Shown: piece by piece, positions 44,201 to 54,992 of the stretch
Layout: each line of letters starts with the position of its first letter
Position numbering within the stretch: the first letter of the stretch is position 1
Position numbers and translations under genes: made by a program
Source: Alopecurus myosuroides
Lineage: Eukaryota > Streptophyta > Magnoliopsida > Poales > Poaceae
NCBI GenBank assembly: GCA_028641055.1
Contig: CM054062.1
Span: forward strand, 184,201,958-184,265,957
DNA: 64,000 bases
Reading direction: 5' to 3'
The notes under the pieces: generated by a model
Databases searched by the model: none
The model's input: the letters and a program-made list of their open reading frames with translations, nothing else
What the model was told of the DNA's origin: nothing

Positions 44201-46422
44201 TTGCTGGCTGCTCTTCTTCTTCTTCCTGCCGCTCAAGGGCGGCGTCGTTGTGCGTCTCTTGATCTTGATCTTGGTTCTCCTCGGCTGTGTTGGCCGGAGG
44301 AGAAGGAGGCCTATCTTGGTGAGCAGCATCCTGCGCTTCTTGATCCGCGCGGGACTGCTGCTCCAGCTCGACATTCTGGGCATCGGTGTCCACGTGTCCA
44401 TGTGCGTTGGCGGCTTCGTTCTCGTCGCCGTCGAGGTCGATAAGCTTATCAACGTCGATGGCGGCCTGCCTCTTGGTCTCAGTGGGCGCACGAGCGGCAT
44501 CCGCATCCAGGGGGGCTCTGAAGAGAAAATTGCGTTCAGAAAATAAGAAGAGGGCAGAGGAAACTGAGAGGAAACAACGAAGTGAAAGGATGGGGGAATC
44601 AACCGAGAAGAACGAAGTGAACCGAAGCGTACAATCGAAAAGGATCTTACCCCTTACGGGTAGGGATCGCTGGTCGTTTCTTCTTCACGACCTTCTTGGT
44701 CGTCTTCTCGGTCGGCTTCTTCTTCTTGGCGGGGGGCTCTTGGGCGCTGCTACCCGCGCGCTTGCGGGTAACAGGAGCAGCAACTGCAAGAGGATCGACG
44801 ACCAGGGCTGCCTCGTCCTCATCCTCATCCTCGCCGTCATCCTCAGCATCAGCACCATCTGAGAAATTGAAAGGAAGAAGAGCAATTCAGAAGCAGGAAG
44901 CAATTAGTTGGTGCTGCTCGCGATCAGACGGGATAAAATCAGTTACCTTCATCTTCGTCCTCGGACCAGTCACGAAGAGACGCGTCCACGTGATGCTTAC
45001 TCGTCTGGGCGGCTTCAGGAGGATCAAGCTTGTCCGCGGTCTCGAAGGAGACCTCATCGTCTTCCTCTCGGTCGTCTGACCAGTTGTCCTCGAAGCGCTC
45101 GCTGCTCTCAGCGAGCTGGCGATCAAGGACCTGAAGAGTAGAGAAATATCGCAAGTGAGCCGAGTAGCATAAAGGCACTCTACCCGACTAGGCGTGCAAA
45201 CACCAAGCACATTAAGCCTAAGCGATTCGCCTAAGTGTCCTACTCGGCAAGGCGTGCAAACACCAAGCACATTAAGCCTAAGCGATTCGCCTAAGTGTCC
45301 TACTCGGCAAGGCGTGCAAACATCAAGCACATTAACCCTAAATGCTTATCCTAAGTGTGCTACCCGACAAGGCGTGCAAACAACAAGCACACTAAGCCTG
45401 AGCAGTTCCGCTAAACGCCCTACCCGGCGCAGAATACGAATGCTAGTCGCAGCAAGGAGAGGAAGCTATCTACTTGGATTGCATATACAAGAAGCAGATT
45501 AAGAAGGACATACCCGGGGAATCGGCTTCGTGCGGCTGTATGGGATGAAGCCATACTGCCAGTTATCGCGAAGGCCGGTGGTCAGGATGGACCGAGCGTA
45601 GGCGGCGACATCCGCGTTGCTGAGCTCGAAGGTAGTCGTCTGAGTACAGTCGCGAGGGCCGCCCATGTAGCACATGGGGTGGGAGCGGCGTTGAAGAGGC
45701 AGCACGCGGTTGCGAATCCAGCAGGCGACTGGATCGTCGCTCTTGAGCCCTTCTCCGATCAGATGGGCGAGCCGCTCCTCCATCTGCATCAAGTTCCTGC
45801 TGTTCGACGGCTTGCTCTTCCAATTCTGCCCGGTAGGAACTCGGTTGCTCCAAGGGGGCAGATTGATGCGGTCCTCGATCTTGGCCTCCTTCGTGGCGGG
45901 GATGTTCTTCACATACAAGAAGGACTTCTGCCATTTGCGGACAGAATCCAGGCCCTTGATGCGAGGATAATTGGTGCCCGGGCGCTGCACCATCATGGCG
46001 CTGCCGGTCTCGGTTACCCGGCTGCTGGTGTCCGCGCCATCCTTCTTGCCCTGGCTCTGTTGGCGGAAGAAGAAGTACTTCGACCACGACTCCGTCGTGG
46101 GGCGAACGCCGAGGAAAGCTTCGCACACCACTGCATGGTAGGAGAGGAAGACACCTGCATTGGGAGGAAGATGATGCATTTGGAGGCCGTTGTGATCCAG
46201 GAAAGAACGGAGGAAATTGGATGCGGGAAGGCCGAATCCTCGCGCGAAGTGCGCGAGGAAGACGACGTGCTCCCCGTCCTCTGGAGCCGGAACGATCTCG
46301 CCGTTAGACGGCCGGCAGCGAACACCGGGAGGAACCCTCCGGGTGTTCACGAGCCACTGGCAGTCCTCCGCGGTGACGTCAGAGCCCGCCCAGCCGGCAC
46401 GAGCACTGTCACCGCGAGCCAT
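41252..46422 (-). CDS. Spliced antisense gene of Gypsy2 (putative 'gypsy-type transposon' domain protein), 8 exons
   Basis: I read a minus-strand gene starting MARGDSARAGWAG (ATG 46422-46420). Exons: 46422-45514, 45130-44947, 44858-44651, 44517-43227, 43046-42890, 42808-42725, 42648-42268, then to the TGA at 41254-41252. All introns begin GT and end AG; the first six join in frame (phases 0, 1, 2, 0, 1, 1). The last intron is ambiguous: the best donor (42267) gives a frameshift, while a GT four bases on, or retention, keeps the frame. The product is about 1370-1410 residues. Exon 1 (303 residues) resembles the plant 'putative gypsy type transposon' domain (Pfam Transposase_28): WLV.TRRVPPGV, FLAHFARGFGLPAS, YFFFR, KWQKSFLYVKN. 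Exons 2-4 are acidic, then Lys/Glu/Ala-rich with nuclear-type basic patches (TRKRAG, KKKKP). Exons 5-7 form a long coiled coil, and exon 8 ends in an acidic tail. Function unknown; coding potential looks intact, unlike pol. Confidence 0.75.
45181..45420. repeat. 60-bp tandem repeat, 4 units, inside intron 1 of the antisense gene
   Basis: Four units of exactly 60 bp start at 45181, 45241, 45301 and 45361. Each contains AGGCGTGCAAACA and AAGCACATTA or close variants, and each begins TACYCG. Units 1 and 2 are nearly identical (differences only in the first ten bases); units 3 and 4 are progressively diverged. It lies wholly in the 383-bp intron 1, so it does not affect coding. Confidence 0.95.
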
Positions 46423-46588
46423 GGCGGCAAGCAGGAAGTTGGGAAAGGATTGGAAGGAACTGGTGGAGTGGACGAGCCCGCGGCGGCACAAAGAGTTGTG
46501 CGGCGGCGGAGAGCTCTGAGATGGCGGAGGATCGAGGAGACAGAAGGGGAAAATGAAGCGGAAGGAGAAGAGGAAGTTACCGTGGGGG

Positions 46589-46597
46589 TATTTATAC
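46589..46597 (-). promoter_or_regulatory. TATA box of the antisense gene
   Basis: On the minus strand GGTATAAATACC lies ~170 bp upstream of the antisense ATG (46422). It has good TATA consensus and a CT-rich stretch downstream (46500-46575), as expected for a grass core promoter and leader. It points away from the 3' LTR, so the gene has its own promoter rather than using the LTR. Confidence 0.6.
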
Positions 46598-47122
46598 CGC
46601 ACCACGGATTACCGTTACGAATTGGAGTAGTGGGATCGATCGTGGCAATAAATCGTGCGGCATGGGGTCTGTGGCCGGTTGGAAACGCACACAGCGCGGA
46701 ACGCGCGCGTAACGGCCGCATTAGATCCCACGACGAGATCGTGGGCGATTACTGCGCATGATGGGACATTATGAGGTCGTGGGCCCGCTCCGTGAAAACT
46801 GGGCGCGTGGCCTGTCAGGTCCTGGGCAGCGAGGCGTCGCGGTCCTGGATGCGTGACACGTGCCCAGTTGCAGCACGGAAAGCCGGATTGTGCTCTGCGC
46901 TGCAGAGATTCGATTGAAGAAATTCCCTAAGTCTTTTTACTCGGTTACCGAGAAGGAGGCTAGCTTTATTCGGAAGAGAGGAAACTCAAGGTACTTTTCA
47001 AAGTGCTACTCGGAAGTTTTACTCGGCATATTGAGATTCAAGGGCAAGGTTGCCAAGCTTGGTTTTAAGCTGGCAGGGCCCAGTGAACGAGTTCGCAGGG
47101 CTCTACCAGCTTCGGGGACTGC
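46598..47122. other. Upstream region of antisense gene and polypurine tract of Gypsy2
   Basis: About 525 bp between the antisense TATA box and the 3' LTR, without a convincing open frame. The last bases, TTCGGGGACTGC (47111-47122), directly precede the LTR and are the likely plus-strand primer, although they are not purely purine. It would serve as the antisense promoter region. Confidence 0.6.
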
Positions 47123-48007
47123 TGTCGGGGGGTTACCCCCGAGTAGGGTAAAGGCAAGTGGTAAAGGCAACAATCAGAAGAGAAGTTTGGTCGAGTAGCC
47201 GCCTACCCGGTACTTGCTACCCGGTCGACTGCTACTCGGTCTCACAAAAAGATGACCAGAAGGAGATATCAAGCAAGTTACATCTGTTCGAGTAGAAGAG
47301 TTGGCCCGAGTAAAACTGGCGGGAACCTACTCGGGCCAGAAGTCAAAGGAGCCGTTCTGACACAGGATCCCGCGTTTCCCGGGTCCGTACTTGGCACTGT
47401 TCATAGCACTGTTCATCTGGGGACGGCGTGCCTGACAGCGACAGTGTGTCAGCAGGGCGTCGCAGGATAGGGGGGACCTACTCTGGGTTCGCACAGTGAT
47501 AACAGACTGGTTACTTGGTTTTGCCCAACGACTTTCTGCATCGGGACAAGCTTAGAAGCCAAAGCTGTCAGCGGGAACTCGGAAGAAGGACGGTGTGCAC
47601 ACAATGTCGACACTTGTTGTATTTGGCTGTATCCGGCAGGGCACCAGGTATATAAGGTGCCCAGCCGCCTCCTGCGCGAGGCACGATGTTCACAAGGAAG
47701 CATTACTAGAACTCACGTAGAGATTCTTGACCTAATCCTACCCGGAGATAGAAGAGTGGCTACTCGGTAGCAAGAACATTTGTACTGTGGCTACTCGGTG
47801 AGACACCAGAATACATAAAGAAAGGCAGGAGTAGGGGTTTTACCTCCTCACGAGGGCCCTGAACCTGGGTAGATCGTGTTGTTTGCAGTGTTTGATCTTC
47901 ACCTCACGCGTCTATTCGTCGCGTGATCCCTCCCCGAGCGCCTCCAGCGTCCTTCGTCCCCACATCTTTAGCCATCCTATGGCATCTGCCGTGACACCAC
48001 CACGACA
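47123..48007 (+). repeat. 3' LTR of Gypsy2
   Basis: 885 bp, TGTCGGGGGGTTACCCCC to CACCACGACA, followed by the ATCAT duplication. It differs from the 5' LTR at about six positions (for example CGCGTTTCCC against CACGTATCCC, and GCATCGGG against GCATCAGG). Confidence 0.95.
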
Positions 48008-50606
48008 ATCATCATAAGCTCCTTGCTTCCGGTCTATGACTTGTACACCCACTATCAAGTATCCATTTTGGTCCACCGGAAGCATAGCCCTACAAGGAAT
48101 CATTGACTTGATTTAGGACCCGAGGAGGGTCCTCTCATGTTAGCAATAAGGGTCTTTGAAACCCAAATAGAGTAATCAATGAAACCCTCAATAGGACCAA
48201 CATATTTAGCTTGCACAACACCATAATAATCAACAAATAATAAATGGTGTGGATTGTTAGTTCCCGCGGAGTTGCTACGATTAGTGTTGTCCCTAATGAC
48301 AATACCACTCGCACCAACATTCTTCTTTGCTTGTGCAGGCTTGTCCTTGTTCTTGTTATTCCTGTTCTTGCTCTTGGCAACATAGCCAAGACCTTACTTG
48401 CCATTTTGTGGTCTAGGAGAAACCACTTGTGGCTTAGGAGCCAAAAACTTCTCAACACTAGGGCCTTTTCCCTTGATTCTTGCTAGCTCTTCCTTTAACC
48501 TAGCCTTCTCCTCAATAATATTTGCATGATCATGAGAATAAGTAGAAGTACTAGGCATATTGAATTGAGCAATTTGAGTTTTAAGTTGTTCATGAGACTT
48601 ATTGAGGGTAGAGAGTTCACTCTCCAAAGCCTTGTGAGCCCCGATGAGCTTCTCTAGCTCCTCGGTTAGTTTTTCATGACCAACACCAAACTCAACTTTC
48701 TATTTTTAGTTCTTTTATATTTAGCAATTGCATGGTCATGTTCTTTAGTGAGCTTAGAAATTAACTCATTATATGACTCTTCAATATATTCAAGTTTTTC
48801 CTCAAGAGATACTCGAAGCTCATGTTCCTCCTCGATAGCATTTGAAAGGGAACCCTTTTCAATTCAATATTCCCTTTCGGTTTCACATTTATTATCAAGA
48901 TCCTCTTGGGCCTCTCCCAATTGACTCATGAGAATATCAAAGTACTTCTTGTTCTCACCTTGCAAGTTAGTCATATATAGGTTCAAAGAGACAATTTCAT
49001 CTTCAACACAAGGACTAGCAAGTTTATTCATTTCACTTTGAGTCTTAGCGGTGGAAGAAGATGATACCTCAGTGGCCTTAGCCATGAAACACTAAGCGGA
49101 GGGTTGAGGAAGATTCTAATTGGGGGATTCAAACAGTGAAGGAGATGATGAAGATGCAATAGCAATAGTGGCCACTTCACTTGTGGTTTCTTCTTCTTCG
49201 TCATCACCGGAATCATACTCTTATTGAGTCACAAGCACATATCTTGATGATGTCTTCTTGTTTAAGGGTTTCTTCTTGAAATTAGGCTTCTTGTTGGGGA
49301 GCTTTGACTTATCCTTTAGGACAAGTTTTCCTCCATGGTTTTCCCTATTCTCAAAGGGGCACTCGGCAACAAAGTGATATTTGTCTTGATAATTGAAACA
49401 AGCCCTCACTTTTTGAGTCCCTTCTTTGCCATAGCTTGACTTGGTCTTCTCTTCAACATATGCCCTGGCCTTGGGACGGTTCTTCCAAAACTTTTGCACT
49501 ACAAGAGCAACATAATCCTTAAGCACGAGATCATATTATTTATCTTTGAGCGAGGACAAGTTTTCTTCCAAGGCAACCTCTTATTGTTGATCCACCATCT
49601 TGGTCACCACCTTGGCCTTCAAAGCAATGGAGGCTCCTTTATGCATTCCAATATCACGAGCACGAGTGTCATTAGCAGCTTTGTTTGCACTTTGAAGGAG
49701 TCCATCTCTTGCACCACCTCGGTTGAGGTCATGATGGGAAAGTTGTGTATTCATTGAAGGATCTTCAAGTCCACGGGATAAAACGACAAGAGGGCATTTA
49801 TGTACTTCCTCTTGATCCAAGCATAATCCACATATTTTGGCACCAAGACCACTAAATGCGGTAGCTAGGGTATTTAGTATTTGGTACTTGTCCTCGTGGA
49901 TTTCATCCTCAAGCATATAGAACCCTTCGGTCTCATTGCACAAGGTATCATACCTATTCATTTGCATGCTTTCATCCCCACAAACTTGACGACAAGAGCA
50001 TCCCATGTTTATTTGGCGGTGGAGTATTGTTGAAGATGAGGCATGTGGTTTGGACCCACGGCTTGTTGAATCATCGACAAGGAGGTATAGTTGAGTTGGA
50101 AATCTACCACTTATCTTATTGTCAAGTTCTTGGGGTCATGGGGCTTGTATCCTTCTTGTGTGACCCTTCAAAGCTCAATACAAGAAGAGTTAAAGTGAGT
50201 TTTCATAAAATATTTCCATTTATCAAAAGTATATCCATCAATTTTAGGAAGTTTATCTCTAAGGTTAATATGAGGATGTGGGATAGGACGATCGGGAGAG
50301 TACCGTCCTTCGACATTGTGGTACTCGCCCTTCTCATCTGTTCCCTTAGAAGTTTTGTTTATAGAGGGAGTATATTCACTTTTAGTTTCTCCACCATCCT
50401 CCTCCTCATCTTCTTTATTCTTCGGAATTTTTCCGAAGGAATAGATGATGAGGAGCCCGGGCCCTTGGCTTTCAAGAGTTACAACATTAGATCTCGCAAG
50501 TCCGCCATTTTGACATCATGGATGAGGTGAAGGAATCTTTAAAGTCCTTGAGATCATCCATGGTGACTTGTTTCACGGGCTCGATGGCTTCCCCTCCGTT
50601 GACCAT
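48008..50606 (-). pseudogene. SIRE/Maximus-like copia gag, decayed
   Basis: The minus strand starts with ATG at 50606 (MVNGGEAIEPVKQVTMDDLKD). A gag region follows with KIDGYTFDKWKYFMKTH, then SMIQQAVGPNHMPHLQQ, then MNRYDTLCNETEGFYMLEDE (about 49940). A zinc-knuckle remnant CFNYQDKYHFVAEC (about 49390) has Tyr in place of the second Cys. Long Glu/Lys/Ser-rich coiled-coil segments (49085-48400) are typical of the large gag of SIRE/Maximus elements. Stops and frameshifts occur throughout. The reading is cut at 48008 by the Gypsy2 insertion and continues at 32585. Confidence 0.8.
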
Positions 50607-50646
50607 ACTATAACTTTGAGACGGTTAAGCCCAAAGTAAGAGTCGA

Positions 50647-50659
50647 GGCTCTCATACCA
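50647..50659 (-). other. Copia primer-binding site, one mismatch
   Basis: Minus-strand TGGTATGAGAGCC is the initiator Met tRNA site TGGTATCAGAGCC with one C-to-G change. It lies between the copia 5' LTR and the gag start. Confidence 0.75.
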
Positions 50660-50661
50660 AT

Positions 50662-51363
50662 TGAACCAATAGTATGGGCACCTAGAGGGGGTGACTAGGT
50701 GTTATGACCAATTTTAATTTTTCTTTAAATTAAGGCTTGACACAAAGGTAAATTCTGTAGATACGCAACTACGATGAATTTACCTATATGACAAGCATGA
50801 CAATAAACAAGATGCAAACACAAAGTAAAGGAGAGGGAACGAGGTAACCAATAATGGAAGAACATGAAGACAAGGATGTAATCCCGAGTTCCTCCTTTTG
50901 AGGGGAGTACATCTCTTTGAAGGGGTGTGAGTTTCGCCAAGAAGGCCTACTACACGCCACAAAGGCCTCACCATATTCTCCGACAAACCTCGCCACAAAG
51001 TCCTAGTTCACCTTCCACTATTGATTCCCCTTGAGGAGGAAACCTAGTCCGATATAATGAGACTGGGGCACACACACCCACAACCAAATTGGGGGATCCC
51101 AAGAATCACCAACAATCACCAAGAGAGTAGCAATGGAGTCTAGGTTTTCCACAAAGAAACCCTAGACTCAAATACCTCAAGAAAATGAGAGGGGAAAGGA
51201 AAACATGTTGGTGAAGATGTGGATCGAGGCCTTCTCCTTCAAGCCTCCGAAGATCAACAAGTTTGGGTGGAGGGATTGAGAGATCTAGCTTGGTGGGTGA
51301 GATCAATCAATGGGGCATTCAATTTTGGACGAGCTAACTAGAGGAACAAGAAGGGGAGGGGTA
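50662..51363 (-). repeat. Copia 5' LTR, truncated
   Basis: About 700 bp on the minus strand ending near GGTTCA at 50662. It includes a ...CACCCCCTCTAGGTGCCC stretch (about 50680-50697), a common ending of Maximus-like LTRs. The distal part is cut off at 51364 by the minus-strand family F LTR. No gene in it. Confidence 0.65.
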
Positions 51364-53553
51364 TGTAGCGTTTGCACATTTAAATAATATAAGAACATAT
51401 GTGTTATTGTGCTAGTCTTTGGATCAATTGCTAGCACAACAGTACAAAATGAAATATCATGCAAATGCATCAAATTCTATTACGTCACACGATCTAGTCT
51501 TTACAAAAATAACAGTACAACTTGCATAGTATCAGAAGACTAGAAGGATACAAAGTATTACATCGGAAACATAGAACATCACTGGGCCTCATCTTCTTCA
51601 CGTGCCATAGGCAAAACATGTTGGCGGTAGACTCAAGATCCCAAACGAAATCCTCACACGTTTTCAGATCCATCTGCGATATGAAATATGCAGCCACAAG
51701 GGGGTTAGCACAATTTAATGTATTGGCAAGTAACACTATGGTGGATATAAATGGAAATACTATAACTACATGCGTATTGGTCCAAATGGATTTTTGGCTA
51801 AGTTTGCATAAAGATACTTTTCTCCTATCTCTTTTGTAAAACAATCTTTTATTTTCAAAGGGTGGCAACATTGGATTGAAATCCAAGCACCGCAACTACT
51901 GTTCACTTAGTAAAATTACTTATTGAAAACGGTGTTAAGATTCTTCCGTCCATCCTTGTCCAGCTGCTCGAAGATGTCCATAATCGGGGATACGGCTAAG
52001 ATCTTAGTTTGTTGACTCTACAGAGTTTGTGCACTTTCACCTTTAGACTCAAATCAACCCAAACGTCCTATACACCCTAAGTGTATTAAGGAAAGGAGAA
52101 GATCAAGAAGAGATCTTTTAGAAGAAATTCCACCACCGTTTGGCTTACCCGTTCCACCTATAATTATGCTACATATTCTTGTAAGCCTTGTGAGTTCATT
52201 CAACTTAGTTGATCAAGACAGAGCCCATGTGAATAAAGGTTGTATGTGAAGCTACTAGATTTTGAGGGACTTAGTAATATCTTTGTTCCTAGGTGGCCGT
52301 CCGCACGTGTACTTTTTCGGTGAAAAACACCATAGACATGGCCCTAGGGAGCCACTCAACATAAACCAATCACATCCATTTTCCACCGAGGTGTTTCATT
52401 AAGGTTTATAATTAGAATTTTTGCAACATCATATAAAACAAAATTTTCACATTTCATAGCATCAATCAAGCTCTAAGTCATAGGATAACAAGGTAACAAG
52501 GTAAAAAGTGGTGGCTACACACTACTAGGATAATAGCATAACATAATATACCTTAGTAAAATTTACTATCACGCATACTACTGAAAAACTCTAATAATGC
52601 ATACAGAAAATAATGGGTATCTAATGGTGTGTTGCGTGCCTTTGAAGTAGGTGAAGAACAAGCACCCTCTCTTCACAAAATAAAACGTTTCTCTCCGTAC
52701 AATCTAAACAACACAAGTAAACAACAACAAACAAGCATGCTAACAAACATACAGACAAATTATGAAAACATACAAAGCAATAAACATAGCAAATGAAAAC
52801 ATGTGAAAACATCTAGTTTCAATGCACAAAAGAAACTAAGTGTTTGTAGTTAGATTTTTCCATTTGGGACTAAGGATCAGTCTTTGATAAAAAGATCACA
52901 CAAAAGTCTTGGTCCAATTATATTTCTTTCTTGAGTTTCTTCAAGTCTTCTTTTGTTTCCTTGAGTTGCTTTTGATGGATAAGTCTTTTATTATTGTCCT
53001 TCAATGGCCTTTCTTGTAATACTCCTTATTGAGTTGAAGAAAATATCTAAAGTACTAATCTAGGATTTAGAGACTTAGTCATACAGAGTAAGAGAGGTAG
53101 ATGTGATTGCTAGAGTTCTTTTAGACATGAATTGTAAAATCTTCTCTTCTTCTTCATCTTATGGGAGAATATTGAGTTGTCTTCTTGTTGAAGTTGGTCT
53201 TCTTGATGAAATCATTCTTGTTGAAGTCTTGTTATAAAGCTCTCATCTCACTTGGGAAAACAAATTCTAAGTCTTGGAAAACAAAATCTAAATTCTAAGT
53301 CTTCACATGGTTGGTCTTCTTAAGGATCATCTTAAGGCTCCTTAGTAGCTCCCTCCTTGGTGATGACTTCATTGAAATTTCCAACACTTTATGGTTTTGA
53401 TACAAACTAGGGTCTGGTCTTCATCTAACTTAGCCATAGCACAAAGTCTAGGGGAAAATAAAATTAAGCAAGAAAGTCTTAGAGAAAAATGGGGTTGGTA
53501 TTCTTAAAGATCCTCTTGATTTTTTCTAAGTGCTTCTACTTATTGGAGATGCT
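51364..53553 (-). repeat. Family F LTR, right copy
   Basis: Reads on the minus strand and ends at TACA (51364). It aligns with 4461-6118 plus 30884-31121 in inverted orientation, and at its distal end (53390-53553) with 60568-60741. It is cut at 53553 by the Athila-like element. Open frames such as 51494-51895 minus are shared between copies but have no known domain. Outside the pairing, the 52850-53400 part is CTT-rich and unremarkable. Confidence 0.75.
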
Positions 53554-54964
53554 TGATAGATCTCAAACGTATCTATAATTTTGGATGCTCCATTCATGTT
53601 TTCTATCCCATGCCTTTATATTTTCCACATGTTTTGCTTCGTTTTCCGGATGTTTTCATAGACTAACCTGTTGACAAGATGCCACGGCGCTAGTTCCTGT
53701 TTTCTGTTGTTTTTGGTTTCAAAGAAGTTGTTCTAGAAATATTCTCGGAATTGGATGAAACAAAAACCCAGGGTCCTATTTTTTGTCACGTGCCCGTAGT
53801 CCGGAGGAGACCCGGAGGGGGCATCGAGGCGGCCACACCATAGGGTGGCACGCCCCCTGGCCACGCCACCACATGGTGTGGGACCCTCGGGCGCCCACCT
53901 ACATCGCCCTTTCACCTATATATTACCCCCGATGCGAAAACCCTAAATCAATAAGAGTCCATCCACGAAAAGTTTCGTAGCTCCGCCGCCATCGAAGACA
54001 AGTTTTGGGGGACAGAAATCTCTGTTTCGACACCCTGTTGGGACGAGGAATTGCCCCGGGAAGCCATCTCCATTGACTCCACCGCCATATTCATCATCAT
54101 TTCTGACTCCCATGATGAGGAGGGAGTAGTTATCCCCCGAGGATGAGGGCTCTACCGGTAGCTATGTGGTCCATCTCTATCCCCCATGGTGTAATCTTTA
54201 TGCATGATCTTTTTAATCTAGTTTAATAAGTAGATGTTACTCTTCATCTATTATGCTACTCAAGTGGTTTTATTAATGTGAACTCCGGAGACACCTTTGT
54301 CCCACGGTGTGAAGGTGACAGTGTGCACATCGTGTGTGGCTTATCATGATTTATAATTTGTGTTGGACGTCTATATGAAATTGTGGTGTTTGTGTGGAAC
54401 CATCTATGGCTCAAGGTGACAGTGTGGGGTTACCTAGTGGGGAATGCGACTTTAAGGTGTGCTTTTGTAGCCCTACTCAATGAATTGGTGTTCGTTATCC
54501 AACCGAAGAGTGGTTCGGAGTAGCATAGTGAAGAGAAGATATTTATGTATTAAATTATGTTATTATTGTTTAGAGTGTCCACTAGTAAAAGTATGATCCC
54601 TAGGCCTTGTTTCTAAGCATTGAAACACCGTTTACAACCAGTTCTGCTACATGTTTGCTTGTTGCCATTTTTATTTCAGATTTCACTTACCACTTATAAT
54701 CATCCATATTACTTGTATTTCACTATCTCTTTGCCTAACTAGTGCACCTATACAACTGAAAATTGTATTAGGTGTGTTGGGGACATAAGAGACTTCTTGG
54801 ATCGTAATTGCAGGGTTGCTTGAGAGGGATATCTTTGACCTCTACCTCCCTGAGTTTGATAAACCTTGGGTGATCCACTTAAGGGAAACTTGCATCTGTT
54901 CTACAAACCTCTGCACTTGGAGGCCCAACACTGTCTACAACAATAGAAGTGTGTGTATACATCA
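53554..54964 (+). repeat. 5' LTR of the Athila-like element
   Basis: Starts near TGATAGATCTCAAACG and ends ATACATCA. Contains a GC-rich part (53770-53920), a poly-CT leader and many grass-LTR-like words. The exact left base is uncertain by a few positions because there is no second LTR to compare. Confidence 0.6.
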
Positions 54965-54974
54965 AGCTCTTTTC

Positions 54975-54992
54975 TGGCGCCGTTGGTGGGGA
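54975..54992 (+). other. Primer-binding site, Asp tRNA type
   Basis: TGGCGCCGTTGGTGGGGA, one clear change from the usual Athila-type TGGCGCCGTTGCCGGGG. It is separated from the LTR end by ten bases (AGCTCTTTTC). Confidence 0.75.

Larger units (their letters stand above)
32586..48007 (+). mobile_element. Gypsy2: Tat-lineage gypsy element with antisense gene
   Basis: A 15,422-bp element bounded by the ATCAT duplication (32581-32585 and 48008-48012). It has two 885-bp LTRs that differ at about six positions by eye (~0.7%). The order is: 5' LTR, primer-binding site, gag-protease, RT-RNase H-plant RNase H-minisatellite-integrase, ~650 bp spacer, a spliced gene on the opposite strand (46422 to 41252), polypurine tract, 3' LTR. 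An extra antisense gene downstream of pol is known for some Tat-lineage elements such as Grande. It sits inside the decayed copia. At 1.3e-8 substitutions per site per year, the LTR difference would mean roughly a quarter of a million years. Confidence 0.93.

Noticed and set aside
43723..44862. Plus-strand open frames (up to 179 codons) across the antisense exons
   Set aside because: Reverse-strand shadows of the Lys/Glu-rich exon 4; low-complexity Ser/Ala/Val without a domain.
45181..45420. CRISPR-like or satellite array
   Set aside because: Contiguous 60-bp units without spacers; only four units in an intron.
4461..53553. Inverted family F copies as terminal inverted repeats of a DNA transposon
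   Set aside because: The copies end TACA at inner ends and a third copy (58416) starts TGTAAC, as LTRs do. No transposase lies between them, and the enclosed copia is cut at unrelated positions.
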